Shown here in pieces: positions 41,772-51,676 of a stretch of 64,000 nucleotides of DNA. Origin of the DNA: Evansella vedderi. Its GTDB lineage: Bacteria; Bacillota; Bacilli; Bacillales; Salisediminibacteriaceae. A program made the position numbers and the translations under genes. The stretch lies in contig NZ_JAUSUG010000002.1 in the NCBI RefSeq assembly GCF_030813435.1, positions 310,001 through 374,000 of the forward strand. Direction: 5' to 3'. The notes below the pieces were generated by a model. The model saw only the letters and a program-made list of their open reading frames with translations, made no database searches and was not told where the DNA came from. The first letter of the stretch is position 1. Each line of letters begins with the position of its first letter.

Positions 41772-42557
41772 TTATCCTCGTAATAAAGATTCTCCCCCAT
41801 CGATATATATTTCTGTTCCCGTTATATGTGAAGAACGAGGTGATAATAAAAATTCCACTAAGTCTGCCACTTGTTCGACGGACCCTGGCCGATGTTCTAA
41901 CGGTTGATCTCCTTCTGGAAACTCCATTGGAATGCTGACTTCTTTTAAATCCTTTGATTTATGAATACTTTCTCCAATATTCGTTTTAATTGCCCCAGGG
42001 CAAATGGTGTTTACTCGTATTTTATATTGTGCAAGCTCTAGTGCCGCCATCTTCATAAAAGCAACTTCCGCAGCTTTACTTGTGCTATAAGCGCAAAACC
42101 CTGCTTGCGAGAACACCCGGTTTCCACTTACGGAACTATTAATAACGATACTGCCACCATCTTCTTTCAAGTACGGGATGGAATATTTCACTGTGGCAAA
42201 GGTACCCCTGACGTTTGTCCCTATTGTTTTATCCCACTCTTCTATGTCCATGGTCTCTATGGGGGCCAGCGTTCCTGCAATTCCAGCATTGGCAAAAACC
42301 ATATCAAGCCTTCCCCATTGCTCCATAACGTCCTTAACTCCCTGCTCAACATCCTTTGCATCTGAAATATCACAGACTACAGCCATTGCCTGTCCTTCTT
42401 CCCCATTTATTTGTTTTATACACTCATGGATCTTTTCCATACTAATATCAAAAATACATACTCTCGCACCATATGCTATCAACCGTTTGGCAACAGCCTT
42501 CCCCATCCCGGAAGCACCACCAGTAACAATAGCCACTTTTCCTTTGAACTCCGACAT
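41772..42557 (-). CDS. Short-chain dehydrogenase/reductase
   Basis: A classical SDR of 261 residues: TGGASGMGKAVA (cofactor loop), CDISDAKDV, NAGIAG, the catalytic Ser in VINSSVSG, YSTSK with Tyr and Lys, and CPGAIKTN. The C-terminus GTEIYIDGGESLL is typical of 3-ketoacyl- or sugar-dehydrogenase-like members. Substrate unknown. Single gene with its own upstream region. Confidence 0.92.
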   Translation of the reverse strand: MSEFKGKVAIVTGGASGMGKAVAKRLIAYGARVCIFDISMEKIHECIKQINGEEGQAMAVVCDISDAKDVEQGVKDVMEQWGRLDMVFANAGIAGTLAPIETMDIEEWDKTIGTNVRGTFATVKYSIPYLKEDGGSIVINSSVSGNRVFSQAGFCAYSTSKAAEVAFMKMAALELAQYKIRVNTICPGAIKTNIGESIHKSKDLKEVSIPMEFPEGDQPLEHRPGSVEQVADLVEFLLSPRSSHITGTEIYIDGGESLLRG

Positions 42558-42651
42558 TTAAACATTCCCACCTTTTCACAAAGTTCTCTTTATTATTCCC
42601 CCCTAACCTATGTGTATTAGAAAAACTTGGTTTAGTTCTCGAAAATCAAAA

Positions 42652-42679
42652 GACGGATCCCGTGTTTACGAGATCCGCC
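42652..42679. terminator. Terminator between dcyD and the SDR gene
   Basis: GACGGATC-CG / CG-GATCCGCC-type stem with T-runs on both strands, 12 bp after the D-cysteine desulfhydrase stop. Confidence 0.75.
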
Positions 42680-42690
42680 CTATTTTTTTC

Positions 42691-43683
42691 CTAAAAGAGA
42701 GGGGCATAAGCGTATAATGCCGGTGTACCGCCAGAGTGGATAAATAAAATGGTATCACTTTGCTTAAAGTAGCCTTGCCTTGTGAGGTCAACGATTCCAG
42801 CCATTGTTTTTCCCGTATAAACTGGGTCCAGCAAAATAGCCTCGGTCCTACCTAATAGTTTCACCGCTTCTACCATCTCCTTCGTAGGCATAGCATAACC
42901 TGGACCTACATATTCCTCAAAGCAAACTACCGTATCACGTGGAGGGTTGTTGGCTAATCCTAAATGGGTCGCCGTCTCCTTCGTAAGCTCATAAACTTTC
43001 CCCTCTTGTTCTACTTTCCCACGACTAACATTAATGCCAATGACCTTCGTTTTACTTCCCCTTGCAAAAAATCCAGTAATCAAGCCTGCATGCATACCGC
43101 CGCTTCCGCTCGTACAAACCACATAATCGAAGTCTATACCTTGTTCCTTCGCCTGTTCCAGGATCTCCTCTGCACAGGCTGCATATCCTGTAATTCCTGT
43201 CACGTTGGAACCACCTACAGGAATCACATAAGGGCTTCGTCCCTCAACTTTCACTTGTTCTGCAATCTTATCCATTTCCTCATAGACATCTGTTCCGTTT
43301 GGAACGATCTTTATAGATTCCGTACCTAATAATTGAAATAGAAGGAAATTACCATTTGTCTTTGTTAGGTATTGATCCACTTCGTTCTCTTCTAGGACAA
43401 GAATACACTTTAGTTTTTCCTTCACACAGGCCCCTAAGGTTAGGCGGCAGTGATTGGATTGAATTCCACCTGCTGTAATAATCGTGTCTGCCCCTTTCTG
43501 TAGGGCATCCCCTATGAGGAATTCTAGTTTTCTTGTTTTATTTCCCCCCTCGGCTAAGCCAAGTAAATCGTCCCTTTTGATATAAATGTTAGGACCATTT
43601 AACGCCTCAGTAAAATGTGTCGCCTTTTCAATAGGCGTTGGGGAATAGGTATAATTCCTCCGCGGAAACTGTTCAATATTCAA
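42691..43683 (-). CDS. dcyD: D-cysteine desulfhydrase / ACC deaminase-like PLP enzyme
   Basis: A protein of 330 residues of fold-type II PLP family. IYIKRDDLLGLAEGGNKTRKLEF contains the PLP lysine, ITAGGIQSNHCRLT and CTSGSGGMHAGLITGF follow. This is the DcyD/ACC deaminase group; DcyD (D-cysteine to pyruvate, sulfide and ammonia) is the usual annotation, though related enzymes act on other D-amino acids. It starts at TTG 43683 after GGGGAGA. It lies 41 bp after the hydroxyacid dehydrogenase gene and is probably co-transcribed with it. Confidence 0.85.
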   Translation of the reverse strand: MNIEQFPRRNYTYSPTPIEKATHFTEALNGPNIYIKRDDLLGLAEGGNKTRKLEFLIGDALQKGADTIITAGGIQSNHCRLTLGACVKEKLKCILVLEENEVDQYLTKTNGNFLLFQLLGTESIKIVPNGTDVYEEMDKIAEQVKVEGRSPYVIPVGGSNVTGITGYAACAEEILEQAKEQGIDFDYVVCTSGSGGMHAGLITGFFARGSKTKVIGINVSRGKVEQEGKVYELTKETATHLGLANNPPRDTVVCFEEYVGPGYAMPTKEMVEAVKLLGRTEAILLDPVYTGKTMAGIVDLTRQGYFKQSDTILFIHSGGTPALYAYAPLF

Positions 43684-43724
43684 CGAAATCTCCCCTTCCT
43701 GAACTTTTTTATAAAGTTGTGCAC

Positions 43725-44690
43725 CTAAACAGAGTAGTAGGTTCCCTTGCCAGTCAGGGCAGCCACTAAATTTTTTGCGGCGAGCATGGCCATGGCATTT
43801 CTTGTTTCAGCTGTTGCTGAGCCAATATGTGGAAGTGTTACTACGTTTTTCATCGTCAACAAGGGGTTCGTTGGCTCCACCGGCTCTTGTTCAAAAACAT
43901 CTAAACCTGCAGCCAGAATTTCTCCCTTCTGTAATGCCTCAATCATCGCTTGTTCATCCACCGTTTGTCCCCGTGATGCATTGATAAATATTGCTGAGTT
44001 TTTCATTTGCTTAAACTCTTTTTCCCCAATGAAATGCTTTGTTTCGGGGGAAAGTGGAACCATTAATACAATAAAATCGGACTCACTTAAAAGGTCATCT
44101 TTCGATTTGTATTCAATATGTAATTTCTCTTCCACCTCTGGCTTACGGCTTCGATTGAAATAACTAACCTCCATATCAAATCCGTTCTTCCCTCGCTTCG
44201 CAATGGTTTCGCCGATGCGTCCCATTCCGATAATTCCAAGCTTCTTATGATGAACATCCACTCCGAAGCGCGGATTGTCATCCCCCTTTTTCCACTCTCC
44301 ACGCTTTGTCATTGCGTCTAACTCCGGGATACGCCTGGCTGCAGAGAGCATTAAAGCCATCACAAGATCTGCAACCGTATCATCTAAAACATATGGTGTA
44401 TGAGTGCCGATTACTTTGTATTTTCTCATAGCCTCGGTGTCAAAATGATTGTACCCAACGGAAATAGTACTAACAGCCTTTAGCTCTGGTGCCTGCTGCA
44501 ACAGTTCTTCATTAATAGCCGAACCAGTAGTAATGAGGCCTTGGACATCTTTTATTTCTTTAAGGAGTAGCTCGCGAGGCATTTGGGTCGATTTGTCCCA
44601 TACCTTTAAATCCACATGTTCTTCTAAATACGATTGTATATTTTGCGGAAGTTGTTTTTCGGAAAACACTTTTTGTTTAGTCAAAATCAC
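43725..44690 (-). CDS. D-isomer-specific 2-hydroxyacid dehydrogenase (glyoxylate/hydroxypyruvate reductase type)
   Basis: A protein of 321 residues. The NAD-binding GIIGMGRIGETIAKR motif lies at about 150; catalytic Arg is in INASRGQTVDE, Glu in LDVFEQEPVEPTNPL, and His in LPHIGSATAET. This matches D-glycerate dehydrogenase/glyoxylate reductase (GyaR) proteins. Start GTG 44690 or TTG six bases on; both follow AAGGGG. Confidence 0.92.
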   Translation of the reverse strand: MILTKQKVFSEKQLPQNIQSYLEEHVDLKVWDKSTQMPRELLLKEIKDVQGLITTGSAINEELLQQAPELKAVSTISVGYNHFDTEAMRKYKVIGTHTPYVLDDTVADLVMALMLSAARRIPELDAMTKRGEWKKGDDNPRFGVDVHHKKLGIIGMGRIGETIAKRGKNGFDMEVSYFNRSRKPEVEEKLHIEYKSKDDLLSESDFIVLMVPLSPETKHFIGEKEFKQMKNSAIFINASRGQTVDEQAMIEALQKGEILAAGLDVFEQEPVEPTNPLLTMKNVVTLPHIGSATAETRNAMAMLAAKNLVAALTGKGTYYSV

Positions 44691-44793
44691 TTTCCCCTTT
44701 CTTTTGGTTGGATTCTATTTACCGGAAAGATGAATGGCTCTGTTTCGCGACACTTCTTGCCTGCTTCCTCATCAACTTGTCGCGATCCACCAA

Positions 44794-45116
44794 TCACACT
44801 CCCGTATCATACATAGCTGGAATATTGATTTCCTTAACACAGGAAGCATTTGACAGATGGACAACACATTTTACAAGGGAAACTAGATCGTGAACAGGAA
44901 TTTGCTTCCCTTTATATGTAGCAAGGACTTTCTCCGCACCCTCCTCATAGGGAATTTGCGCAGCTATACTCCCAGGATTAATACACGTGACCCCAATTCC
45001 ATACTTCCTTTAAGTTTTCACGCAAAACATGACTTAACAATCCATACCGTGTCTCCCTTTTCAGGAACCCCCTTCGCAAAAGCGTCTCCTAAGCCCCGGC
45101 TCCCACCGACTACCAT
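44794..45116 (-). pseudogene. Decayed short-chain dehydrogenase gene
   Basis: From ATG 45116 the minus strand reads MVVGGSRGLGDAFAKG, the SDR cofactor loop, then loses frame. Later, in another frame, it reads GVTCINPGSIAAQIPYEEGAEKV and ends KEINIPAMYDTGV before TGA at 44794, the C-terminal part of an SDR. About half of a normal SDR, including the Ser-Tyr-Lys centre, is missing. It is a clear remnant upstream of the hydroxyacid dehydrogenase gene. Confidence 0.8.
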
Positions 45117-45237
45117 GTAATTCTTCAATCTTCCCTACCCCCTTCTTCCTTATCTCATTTTCACACTCTATTATTAGTATAGTATGAATTTTCACTATTT
45201 GAAAAATTAAGTGGATATATTTTAAACTTGGAACTCT

Positions 45238-45273
45238 AAAAAGGTTGTTCAAGGGACTGAACAACCTTTTTAG
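45238..45273 (-). terminator. Terminator after the FG-GAP-like gene
   Basis: AAAAAGGTTGTTCA and TGAACAACCTTTTT form a 14-bp stem with a 6-base loop just after the stop. Confidence 0.88.
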
Positions 45274-45275
45274 AG

Positions 45276-46121
45276 CTAATTTATTTTTTTGGATTTTTTC
45301 TTTTTCTCTAGCTGTTTTCTTAGTTTCTTAAAGTTTTTGACCTCATCGGGCATGGATAATTCTTTAACTAATGCCATTCCCTTTTCAATGGACTTTTTAG
45401 CTTTCTGGAATTGGTTGGCTTTGACCTGTGCATCTGCTAAAGTGTACCAATAAAACCACGCATCCATTTGCGCTAGTTTCTCATTGTAGAATGCTTCAAT
45501 TTTTGGATAGTAGGCCTCATATAACTCCTCATCATAAACTAATTTTTTCCCATTCCATGAAAGAACCTCTACAAAATGGGTGTCTGCGATATACCGCTGC
45601 CACAGGGCTAGTCCTATCGTTTTACCTGGCAACAATTCCAACATATGATAAGGGACCTTTCCAATTTCCTTCAGGGACTTGTTTTTCCACTGAAAAATCT
45701 CTAGAGAATTCCCCGCGGAAGCACCGATGGTCACCCCGAAAAGGTATTCGTCGGTACCATCCCCAGTAATATCTGCAAAACCGGAGTAGTCGAGTCCGAC
45801 ACCTTGAAATAGCGTCTCCCAAATCTTCTTCCACCCATCCTCATCCCTTTTTAAAACCATTGCACCATACCGGGAAGGGGACGGGAATATCTTGGCTTCC
45901 AATACATAGGTAACCAAGATTTCTTCCTTCCCATCCCCATCAAAATCATATAGCTGATAGGCATCGGTATTTGCAGGTGCTACCGGACTCACTAACGTTC
46001 CCTCGACAGGGACAAATTCCCTTATGATCTCCAGAAGATCATCATCAGCGTGACTTGTCATTGGTGAAAAATAGATTAGTGCAATGGTGAATAAGGTAAA
46101 CAGCATCCGTTTCTTCATCAT
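45276..46121 (-). CDS. Secreted FG-GAP/VCBS-like protein
   Basis: A protein of 281 residues with a signal peptide (MMKKRMLFTLFTIALIYFSPMTSHADD). Two Ca-binding-loop-like repeats are visible, YDFDGDGKEEILVTY (about 60) and ADITGDGTDEYLFG (about 117), as in FG-GAP/VCBS beta-propeller proteins. The C-terminal 60 residues are a basic TPR-like helix pair (YWYTLADAQVKANQFQKAKKSIEKGMALV). The function is unknown. Confidence 0.75.
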   Translation of the reverse strand: MMKKRMLFTLFTIALIYFSPMTSHADDDLLEIIREFVPVEGTLVSPVAPANTDAYQLYDFDGDGKEEILVTYVLEAKIFPSPSRYGAMVLKRDEDGWKKIWETLFQGVGLDYSGFADITGDGTDEYLFGVTIGASAGNSLEIFQWKNKSLKEIGKVPYHMLELLPGKTIGLALWQRYIADTHFVEVLSWNGKKLVYDEELYEAYYPKIEAFYNEKLAQMDAWFYWYTLADAQVKANQFQKAKKSIEKGMALVKELSMPDEVKNFKKLRKQLEKKKKSKKIN

Positions 46122-46199
46122 AAATCTCCCTCACTTTTATCAGTCGGAGATATTATGCCCATTTTTTCTCTTAATTCAAAAAACCTTTATATAGTATAG

Positions 46200-46480
46200 C
46201 TTGGATACGCTACAGGCGGACCAATTACGCCTAAAGGCAGCCCACGTCCTGTGGGCAACGGCGTAATGTCACCGTCCTAGTTCCCCGCGGGCAACGCTTC
46301 AGCCTCCTCGGGAAAACCGCCCTGCGGTGTCTTCAGCCGTAATACCTGTCTCTTCCTCTACAAGCATTGCTTCGTAGCGCATCCGTCGAGACAACTCGTA
46401 GTGAATTCAAGAAGTTAAGCTCGTCGCTGGAGTCGCCGCCTTCCGCTTCTCCAAGCTTCAAGAAGCAACAAAGTTTGCGA
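46200..46480. repeat. GC-rich foldback repeat, composite copy
   Basis: Contains CCGCGGGCAACGCTTCAGCC and the following CTCGGGAAAACCGCC shared with 49,790-49,825, the module GCATCCGTCGAGACAACTCG shared (inverted) with 2560-2590, and the edge GCTGGAGTCGCCGCC...CTCCAAGCTT shared with 60,115-60,140. It fills the gap between the efflux pump terminator and the FG-GAP-like gene (46122-46494). Confidence 0.75.
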
Positions 46481-46494
46481 AAAACGCCTTTTAA

Positions 46495-46530
46495 AAAACG
46501 TCTAACAGATTGAATTCTGTTAGACGTTTT
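46495..46530 (-). terminator. Terminator of the RND pump gene
   Basis: AAAACGTCTAACAG, 8-base loop, CTGTTAGACGTTTT: a perfect 14-bp stem 26 bp after the stop. Confidence 0.88.
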
Positions 46531-46555
46531 ACGATAGGTAACGGAGGTTGTGCCC

Positions 46556-49500
46556 TCAGTTCCCAAACCTTTTCTTTTTAAACCAATCTGTTAGCTGGTC
46601 TGTGTATATATACATTACTGGAACGAATACTAGTGTGATCAATGTGGAGAAGGATAGTCCGAAGACGATGACTGTTGCCATTGGGGCTTGTAGTTCTGCC
46701 CCTTCTCCAATACCAATGGCCAGAGGCACCATGGCTAAAACGGTAGTAAGCATCGTCATGAGAATTGGCCGCAATCGCATTGGCCCCGCTTCTAAGATTG
46801 CTTCTTCCCTTGAATATCCCCGTTCACGCAATTTATTAATATAATCTACCAGCACGATGGCATTGTTCACGACAATCCCTGCCAGCATGATGACCCCTAT
46901 GAACGCGGGAGCACTTAATGGCCGTCCAGTTACGAGGAAGCCAATCATAATTCCGATAAAGGTTGCCGGTAAACTAAACATGACAATAAACGGATACAAT
47001 ACCTTTTCAAATTGGAACGCCATTACTGCATATACAAGGAAGATGGCCAATGATAAGGCAAGGACTAAGTCGGCAAATGCCTCCATCATCGTTTCATATT
47101 CTCCCCCAATGCTATAGTCGTAACCTTCAGGAAAAATGTAATTACTTAATTCCACCTCAATATCCGCAATGACACTTCCTAAATCCCGATCCATAATATC
47201 CCCTGTGATGGAAACTCCACGAGACTGATTTTGACGATTAATGGTTGTAGGACCTTCCGCTTGTACGAATTCCGCCACGGCGGATAATGGGACGATATCC
47301 CCTGTTTGTGTTAAGATCGGCAGCCCTTGTAATTGGGAAAAATTCGTTCGGTAGTCTTCCGATAAAATAACGGTAATGCTAACTTCCTGGCCTTCCGTTT
47401 GCATTAAGGAGGCCACCTGACCGCTCACGCTCGTCCTTACTGTATCCATTACTTCTGCATAGGAGAGGCCATACTGATAGGCAAGGTCTCGATCCACATG
47501 GAGTTGCATTTCTGGTCGCCCTTCTCCAAGGGAATGTTCTATATTGGCTGCTCCAGGCACCTCACTAATTATATCCTTTAAATCATCGGCAATGAGATGA
47601 AGGGTTTCAAGGTCGTCGCCCCGCACATCAATACTGATAGGGTCACCGCCCATCCCGCCACTCTCAAAGGCTCTCACATTCACATCTATGTTGGGTAGAG
47701 TGCTAGTGAATTCTCCGAACTCATTAATTATTTCATTGGTGGTCACATTCCGCTCACTTGGGGAGACTAACCGGACGTAAAAATTTCCATTATTCGTTCC
47801 CCCTCGTTGCCCCATCATCCCACCGCCACCAATGGATGTGTGAACTACTTCGATGGCATCGATACTAAGTAAAAACTCCTCGATCTCCCTTACCGATTCC
47901 CTTGTTTCTTCAAAGGTAGTTCCTGGGGGTGTTTCAAAACCTGCCATAATCTCCCCCTGGTCAAAGGATGGGATTAATTCCATCCCAACAAATCGAACAG
48001 TACCTAAACTACCTACTAGAAGAAGGAGTGTTCCTAAGACAACGGTTTTCTTATGATCGATGGCCCATTGAAGTAATCTTCCATAGGCTTTCGTTAGTTT
48101 CTCCAACCTATTTCCAATATCCTTGGCGAGTTTTCTTAAGCCCCTTGCTTCTTCTTCCTTCACTTCCGTCGCAACTAAATCCGGCAGCAATAATCCAGAA
48201 AGCATTGGAACGATCGTTAAGGAAACAACTAAGGATGCTAACAAGGTAAAGCCCACTGTTAAGGCCAATGGAATAAACAGTTCTGCTGCAATTCCACTCG
48301 TAAATACGATCGGGACAAATACAACCATACTTGTCATGGTGGAGGCAATAACTGCGGAGGAAACCTCCTTTGCCCCTTCATATGCCGCCTCTTTTTTACT
48401 GTAGCCCCGTTCCCGGAACTTATAAATGTTTTCCAAAATAACGATGGAATTGTCCACCAAAAGTCCGATCCCTAAAGCAAGTCCCCCTAAGGTGATAATG
48501 TTAATCGTTTCCCCGGCAAAGTACAGTAAGGTGAAGGCAGAAATAACCGCAATAGGAATGGACAATCCAATAATCAAGGTACTGCGGAAGCTCCTTAAGA
48601 AGACCAGTAGTACTAGCAAGGCCATGGAACCCCCGAGGATCATGTTCAATGCAACACTATCGATGGAATCGGTTATAAAGATGGACGAATCCATGATCGT
48701 TGTGAGCGTAACCCCTTGCGTAATATTTCGTTGAAGCCTTTCCAGCTCCCTCGAAACAGCTTGTGCCACTTCAACCGTATTGGCATCAGAGGTCTTAGAG
48801 ATATCCATACTTAACGTCGGTTCCCCATTCACATAAGCAAAGGCCGACATTTCGCTGAATGTATCCTTTACTTCCGCCACGTCAGATAGCTTAATCAATT
48901 CACCTGTTCGTAACGGAACATTAATGTTCTCCAACTCAGCTACCGTTCGGAAGTCACCAACGATTCGCAGGGCCATCTCCTGGCCACCTCGCTCAATTTC
49001 CCCAGCAGGTGCACTTCGGTTTTCCCCAGCGATGATTTGGGAGAGCTGAGAAATAGTCAAACCGTATCGCTGCATTAAGGACAAATCTGGCTCCACAAGA
49101 ATTTCCCGCTCACGACCACCAGCAAGATCGACAGAAGCAACACCAGGGATTCGCTCAATTTGTGGAATGATATTGTCCTCCGCTATATTTGTAAGGCGGG
49201 TTAAATCCATATCCGCCGAGATTCCCACTTGCATAATTGGCATTTGGTTAGGATCAAATCTCATTGGCGTAGGACTGCTGGCTCCTTCTGGGAGCGTCTG
49301 ACGCACCATATCGATTCGATCCCGTAAATCTAGCATGACAGAATCTAGATTCGTATTAAAATCAAACATTAATAGAATTAACGATTGGTTTTGCGTTGAA
49401 ATAGACTGAATCGTTGATAACCCTTCTGTGGCCGTTAATGCTCCCTCTAAGGGGCGGGTTACGAGATTCTCCACCTCTTGTGGGGCAGCCCCTTGATACG

Positions 49501-49648
49501 GCGTCGAAATAGCCACAATAGGAATCTCTAAATCTGGCATTAAATCGACCTTGAGGCCTGTTAGGGACACCCCGCCCAATATGATCATAACGAGGGCAGC
49601 GATAATCACCCCTACTGGCCGTATGACCGATTCTTTTATGAGTCTCAT
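46556..49648 (-). CDS. RND-family efflux transporter (AcrB/SwrC-like)
   Basis: A 1030-residue inner-membrane pump. N-terminal RPVGVIIAALVMIILGGVSL, two large extracytoplasmic loops, and two sets of six segments with GGLALGIGLLVDNSIVILENIY and GVIMLAGIVVNNAIVLVDYIN, which carry the proton-relay acidic residues. It resembles Bacillus SwrC/YerP, which exports surfactin and other amphiphiles. The adaptor gene lies upstream on the same strand, 316 bp away, separated by a composite repeat element. Substrate unknown. Confidence 0.95.
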   Translation of the reverse strand: MRLIKESVIRPVGVIIAALVMIILGGVSLTGLKVDLMPDLEIPIVAISTPYQGAAPQEVENLVTRPLEGALTATEGLSTIQSISTQNQSLILLMFDFNTNLDSVMLDLRDRIDMVRQTLPEGASSPTPMRFDPNQMPIMQVGISADMDLTRLTNIAEDNIIPQIERIPGVASVDLAGGREREILVEPDLSLMQRYGLTISQLSQIIAGENRSAPAGEIERGGQEMALRIVGDFRTVAELENINVPLRTGELIKLSDVAEVKDTFSEMSAFAYVNGEPTLSMDISKTSDANTVEVAQAVSRELERLQRNITQGVTLTTIMDSSIFITDSIDSVALNMILGGSMALLVLLVFLRSFRSTLIIGLSIPIAVISAFTLLYFAGETINIITLGGLALGIGLLVDNSIVILENIYKFRERGYSKKEAAYEGAKEVSSAVIASTMTSMVVFVPIVFTSGIAAELFIPLALTVGFTLLASLVVSLTIVPMLSGLLLPDLVATEVKEEEARGLRKLAKDIGNRLEKLTKAYGRLLQWAIDHKKTVVLGTLLLLVGSLGTVRFVGMELIPSFDQGEIMAGFETPPGTTFEETRESVREIEEFLLSIDAIEVVHTSIGGGGMMGQRGGTNNGNFYVRLVSPSERNVTTNEIINEFGEFTSTLPNIDVNVRAFESGGMGGDPISIDVRGDDLETLHLIADDLKDIISEVPGAANIEHSLGEGRPEMQLHVDRDLAYQYGLSYAEVMDTVRTSVSGQVASLMQTEGQEVSITVILSEDYRTNFSQLQGLPILTQTGDIVPLSAVAEFVQAEGPTTINRQNQSRGVSITGDIMDRDLGSVIADIEVELSNYIFPEGYDYSIGGEYETMMEAFADLVLALSLAIFLVYAVMAFQFEKVLYPFIVMFSLPATFIGIMIGFLVTGRPLSAPAFIGVIMLAGIVVNNAIVLVDYINKLRERGYSREEAILEAGPMRLRPILMTMLTTVLAMVPLAIGIGEGAELQAPMATVIVFGLSFSTLITLVFVPVMYIYTDQLTDWFKKKRFGN

Positions 49649-49682
49649 TGAATTTCCTCCATTTTTGTTACGTGCAGTACTA

Positions 49683-49962
49683 GAGTCTGTTCAAAACTCC
49701 CATGTCTTTACAGACACCACGATAAATAAAAACTATTTTTAGATGCACTAAATTTTGGAAGTTAATTTACGCTTCAGGCACTCGCTTTCCGCGGGCAACG
49801 CTTCAGCCTCCTCGGGAAAACCGCCCTGCGGTGTCTTCAGCCGTTGCTTTTCCCGCAGGAGTCTCGTGCCTTGCGCTTCAATCAACTTTGTTTGAAAATA
49901 AGCAATGAATAAAACATAGTTATATTATAAAAAGGGGTGTTTTTCCCTGTTTGAACAGACTT
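49683..49962. repeat. Composite repeat between adaptor and pump genes, filled form
   Basis: GAGTCTGTTCAAAA at the left and TTTGAACAGACTT at the right form the ends and match the left hairpin of the element at 35985. Inside lies sequence shared with 51677-51826, plus a GC-rich module (about 49786-49877) that the other copy lacks. Confidence 0.7.
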
Positions 49963-49964
49963 GA

Positions 49965-51287
49965 TTAATTGGAAAAATTGAAGTCGTCTCCGTTGCGTAC
50001 GTTGATTTGGGCTCCATCATAAAGCTGATGTATCCCTCTCTCTACAATGAACTCTTCTGCTTCCAGGCCATTTACTATCTCAAACCATTCGGAGGTTTCA
50101 TTGCCGATCGTAATCCTTCGTCGCTCCACTGTTTCCCCGTCGGCCGTGACATAAACAAATTTTTCCCCGTTTTCATCCACTACGGTTCTTACTGGCACGA
50201 GTACTTGCTCCTCAGTTACATCGGTGTGAATGATGGCTCTCGCATGCATGCCAATACGAAGATCCTCGTCAGCGTCCGTAATAGTGATTTCCACTGGATA
50301 GGATCGGGATTGTTCCCCTGGCATAATCCCAATATATTTAATGAGTCCGTTGTACGTTTTATTAAACGATGGGACATGAATCTCTACCTCTTGGTCCACC
50401 TTGAGATTCGGGAGCATTGATTCATTTACATCCATTCTCACCAGTGGCTCATCCATTTGCACAAGCTGCAATAATGGCGCTTGTGGGGAAACCATCTCTC
50501 CGACCATCGTATTAAAGTTCGTAATTTGTCCTGCCATAGGTGCCGTAATCACCGCATTGGATTTTTGCTTCTCCGCCATTTCCAATGCGATCTCCGCCTG
50601 TTTCACCTGTGCTTCCGCCGCTTCCAGTTGAGCCGTTCCCTCTGCCTGCTCCAATGCCATTTCCGCTTGTTTGACTGCCGTTTCCCCTTGGGCAATATCT
50701 CGTTCCGTAGGCAAATTACTCTCAAGATTGCTCATAATCAGTCTTGTAAAAAACTCTTGAAACTCTTCTGGAATATTGTCTACATCCGAAAGGAGCTCCG
50801 CATCTACTAGCTCATCCATTGCCTCTTCTGCATTGGACAACATGTCATGTAGCTCTTGGGCTTGTTCCAATTGAAGCTCTGCCTGCTTAATCCCCTGTTC
50901 CCTCATGGCCTTTGCACTGTTGTAGTTTGCCTCTGCCGCCTGCAATCCAGCCCGAGCCTGGGAAATGTTCAGTTCAATGTCACTGGCATCCACTTCAATA
51001 AGGACATCTCCCTTTTCTACCGTATCTCCGTTTTCTACATGAACAGCGGTCACTTCTCCCGTCAACATGGAAAGGACCGGCATGTGCCTCGCCGCCATTA
51101 TGGTTCCTGAAATACTAGCCTCATCCGTTAAAATCCCTTTTTCCACTTTGATAATCTCCACTGGAAAAACAGGGTTGCTCTCCTCTTCATCCGATTGAGC
51201 CTCCGATTCCCCGTTACAGCCTACTAAAAAAAGGAAAGCTATTGTTGTAAGGCATATCCGTTTAACGTTCTTCGATACCGCTTCCAT
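49965..51287 (-). CDS. RND efflux membrane fusion (adaptor) lipoprotein
   Basis: A protein of 440 residues. The signal peptide ends in a lipobox (FLFLVGC, Cys about 24). Lipoyl halves (GEVTAVHVENGDTVEKGDVLIEVD and VITAPMAGQITNFN) flank a long Ala/Gln/Glu-rich coiled coil (about 110-230), then beta-barrel and membrane-proximal domains. The coiled coil is longer than usual. It pairs with the RND pump downstream. Confidence 0.93.
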   Translation of the reverse strand: MEAVSKNVKRICLTTIAFLFLVGCNGESEAQSDEEESNPVFPVEIIKVEKGILTDEASISGTIMAARHMPVLSMLTGEVTAVHVENGDTVEKGDVLIEVDASDIELNISQARAGLQAAEANYNSAKAMREQGIKQAELQLEQAQELHDMLSNAEEAMDELVDAELLSDVDNIPEEFQEFFTRLIMSNLESNLPTERDIAQGETAVKQAEMALEQAEGTAQLEAAEAQVKQAEIALEMAEKQKSNAVITAPMAGQITNFNTMVGEMVSPQAPLLQLVQMDEPLVRMDVNESMLPNLKVDQEVEIHVPSFNKTYNGLIKYIGIMPGEQSRSYPVEITITDADEDLRIGMHARAIIHTDVTEEQVLVPVRTVVDENGEKFVYVTADGETVERRRITIGNETSEWFEIVNGLEAEEFIVERGIHQLYDGAQINVRNGDDFNFSN

Positions 51288-51480
51288 TCTTTCCCCACCT
51301 TATTTTTATTTCAATAATCACCGCTCATCATTTCTAAAAAACATGTACAAATTCTATTAAATCATAAATCCAGTAAAATATTAGTATATAAACCTACAAT
51401 TTTAAGAACAAAATGTTGGAAAAGTTATGGTTTCTGAATGAGTGAGGTTGGTAATTTTTTGTTTTTTAGTTAATTTAAGG

Positions 51481-51580
51481 AAATGAAACCCCATACTACC
51501 TCAACAATCCCCCATACTAAGCTGATTATCCCCCAACCTCCCCCATTAAAACCCCATACTATACCGATAATCCCCCATCC
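51481..51580 (-). repeat. 21-bp periodic C-rich array (heptad array 4)
   Basis: CAT or CAA triplets of the C-rich cores fall at 51492, 51513, 51534, 51555 and 51576, an exact 21-bp step, as in the arrays at 9733, 13842 and 22038. On the minus strand it reads MGDYRYSMGF, then stop-interrupted LGDNQLSMGD and GSMGFHF. Confidence 0.75.
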
Positions 51581-51676
51581 TTTTCAAACTTAAACAATAT
51601 TCCCTTCACCTTATAAGACCTTTACAATCATTTTAACGAAAAAAGGCATTATACTTAAATGTATAGCATTATAATA

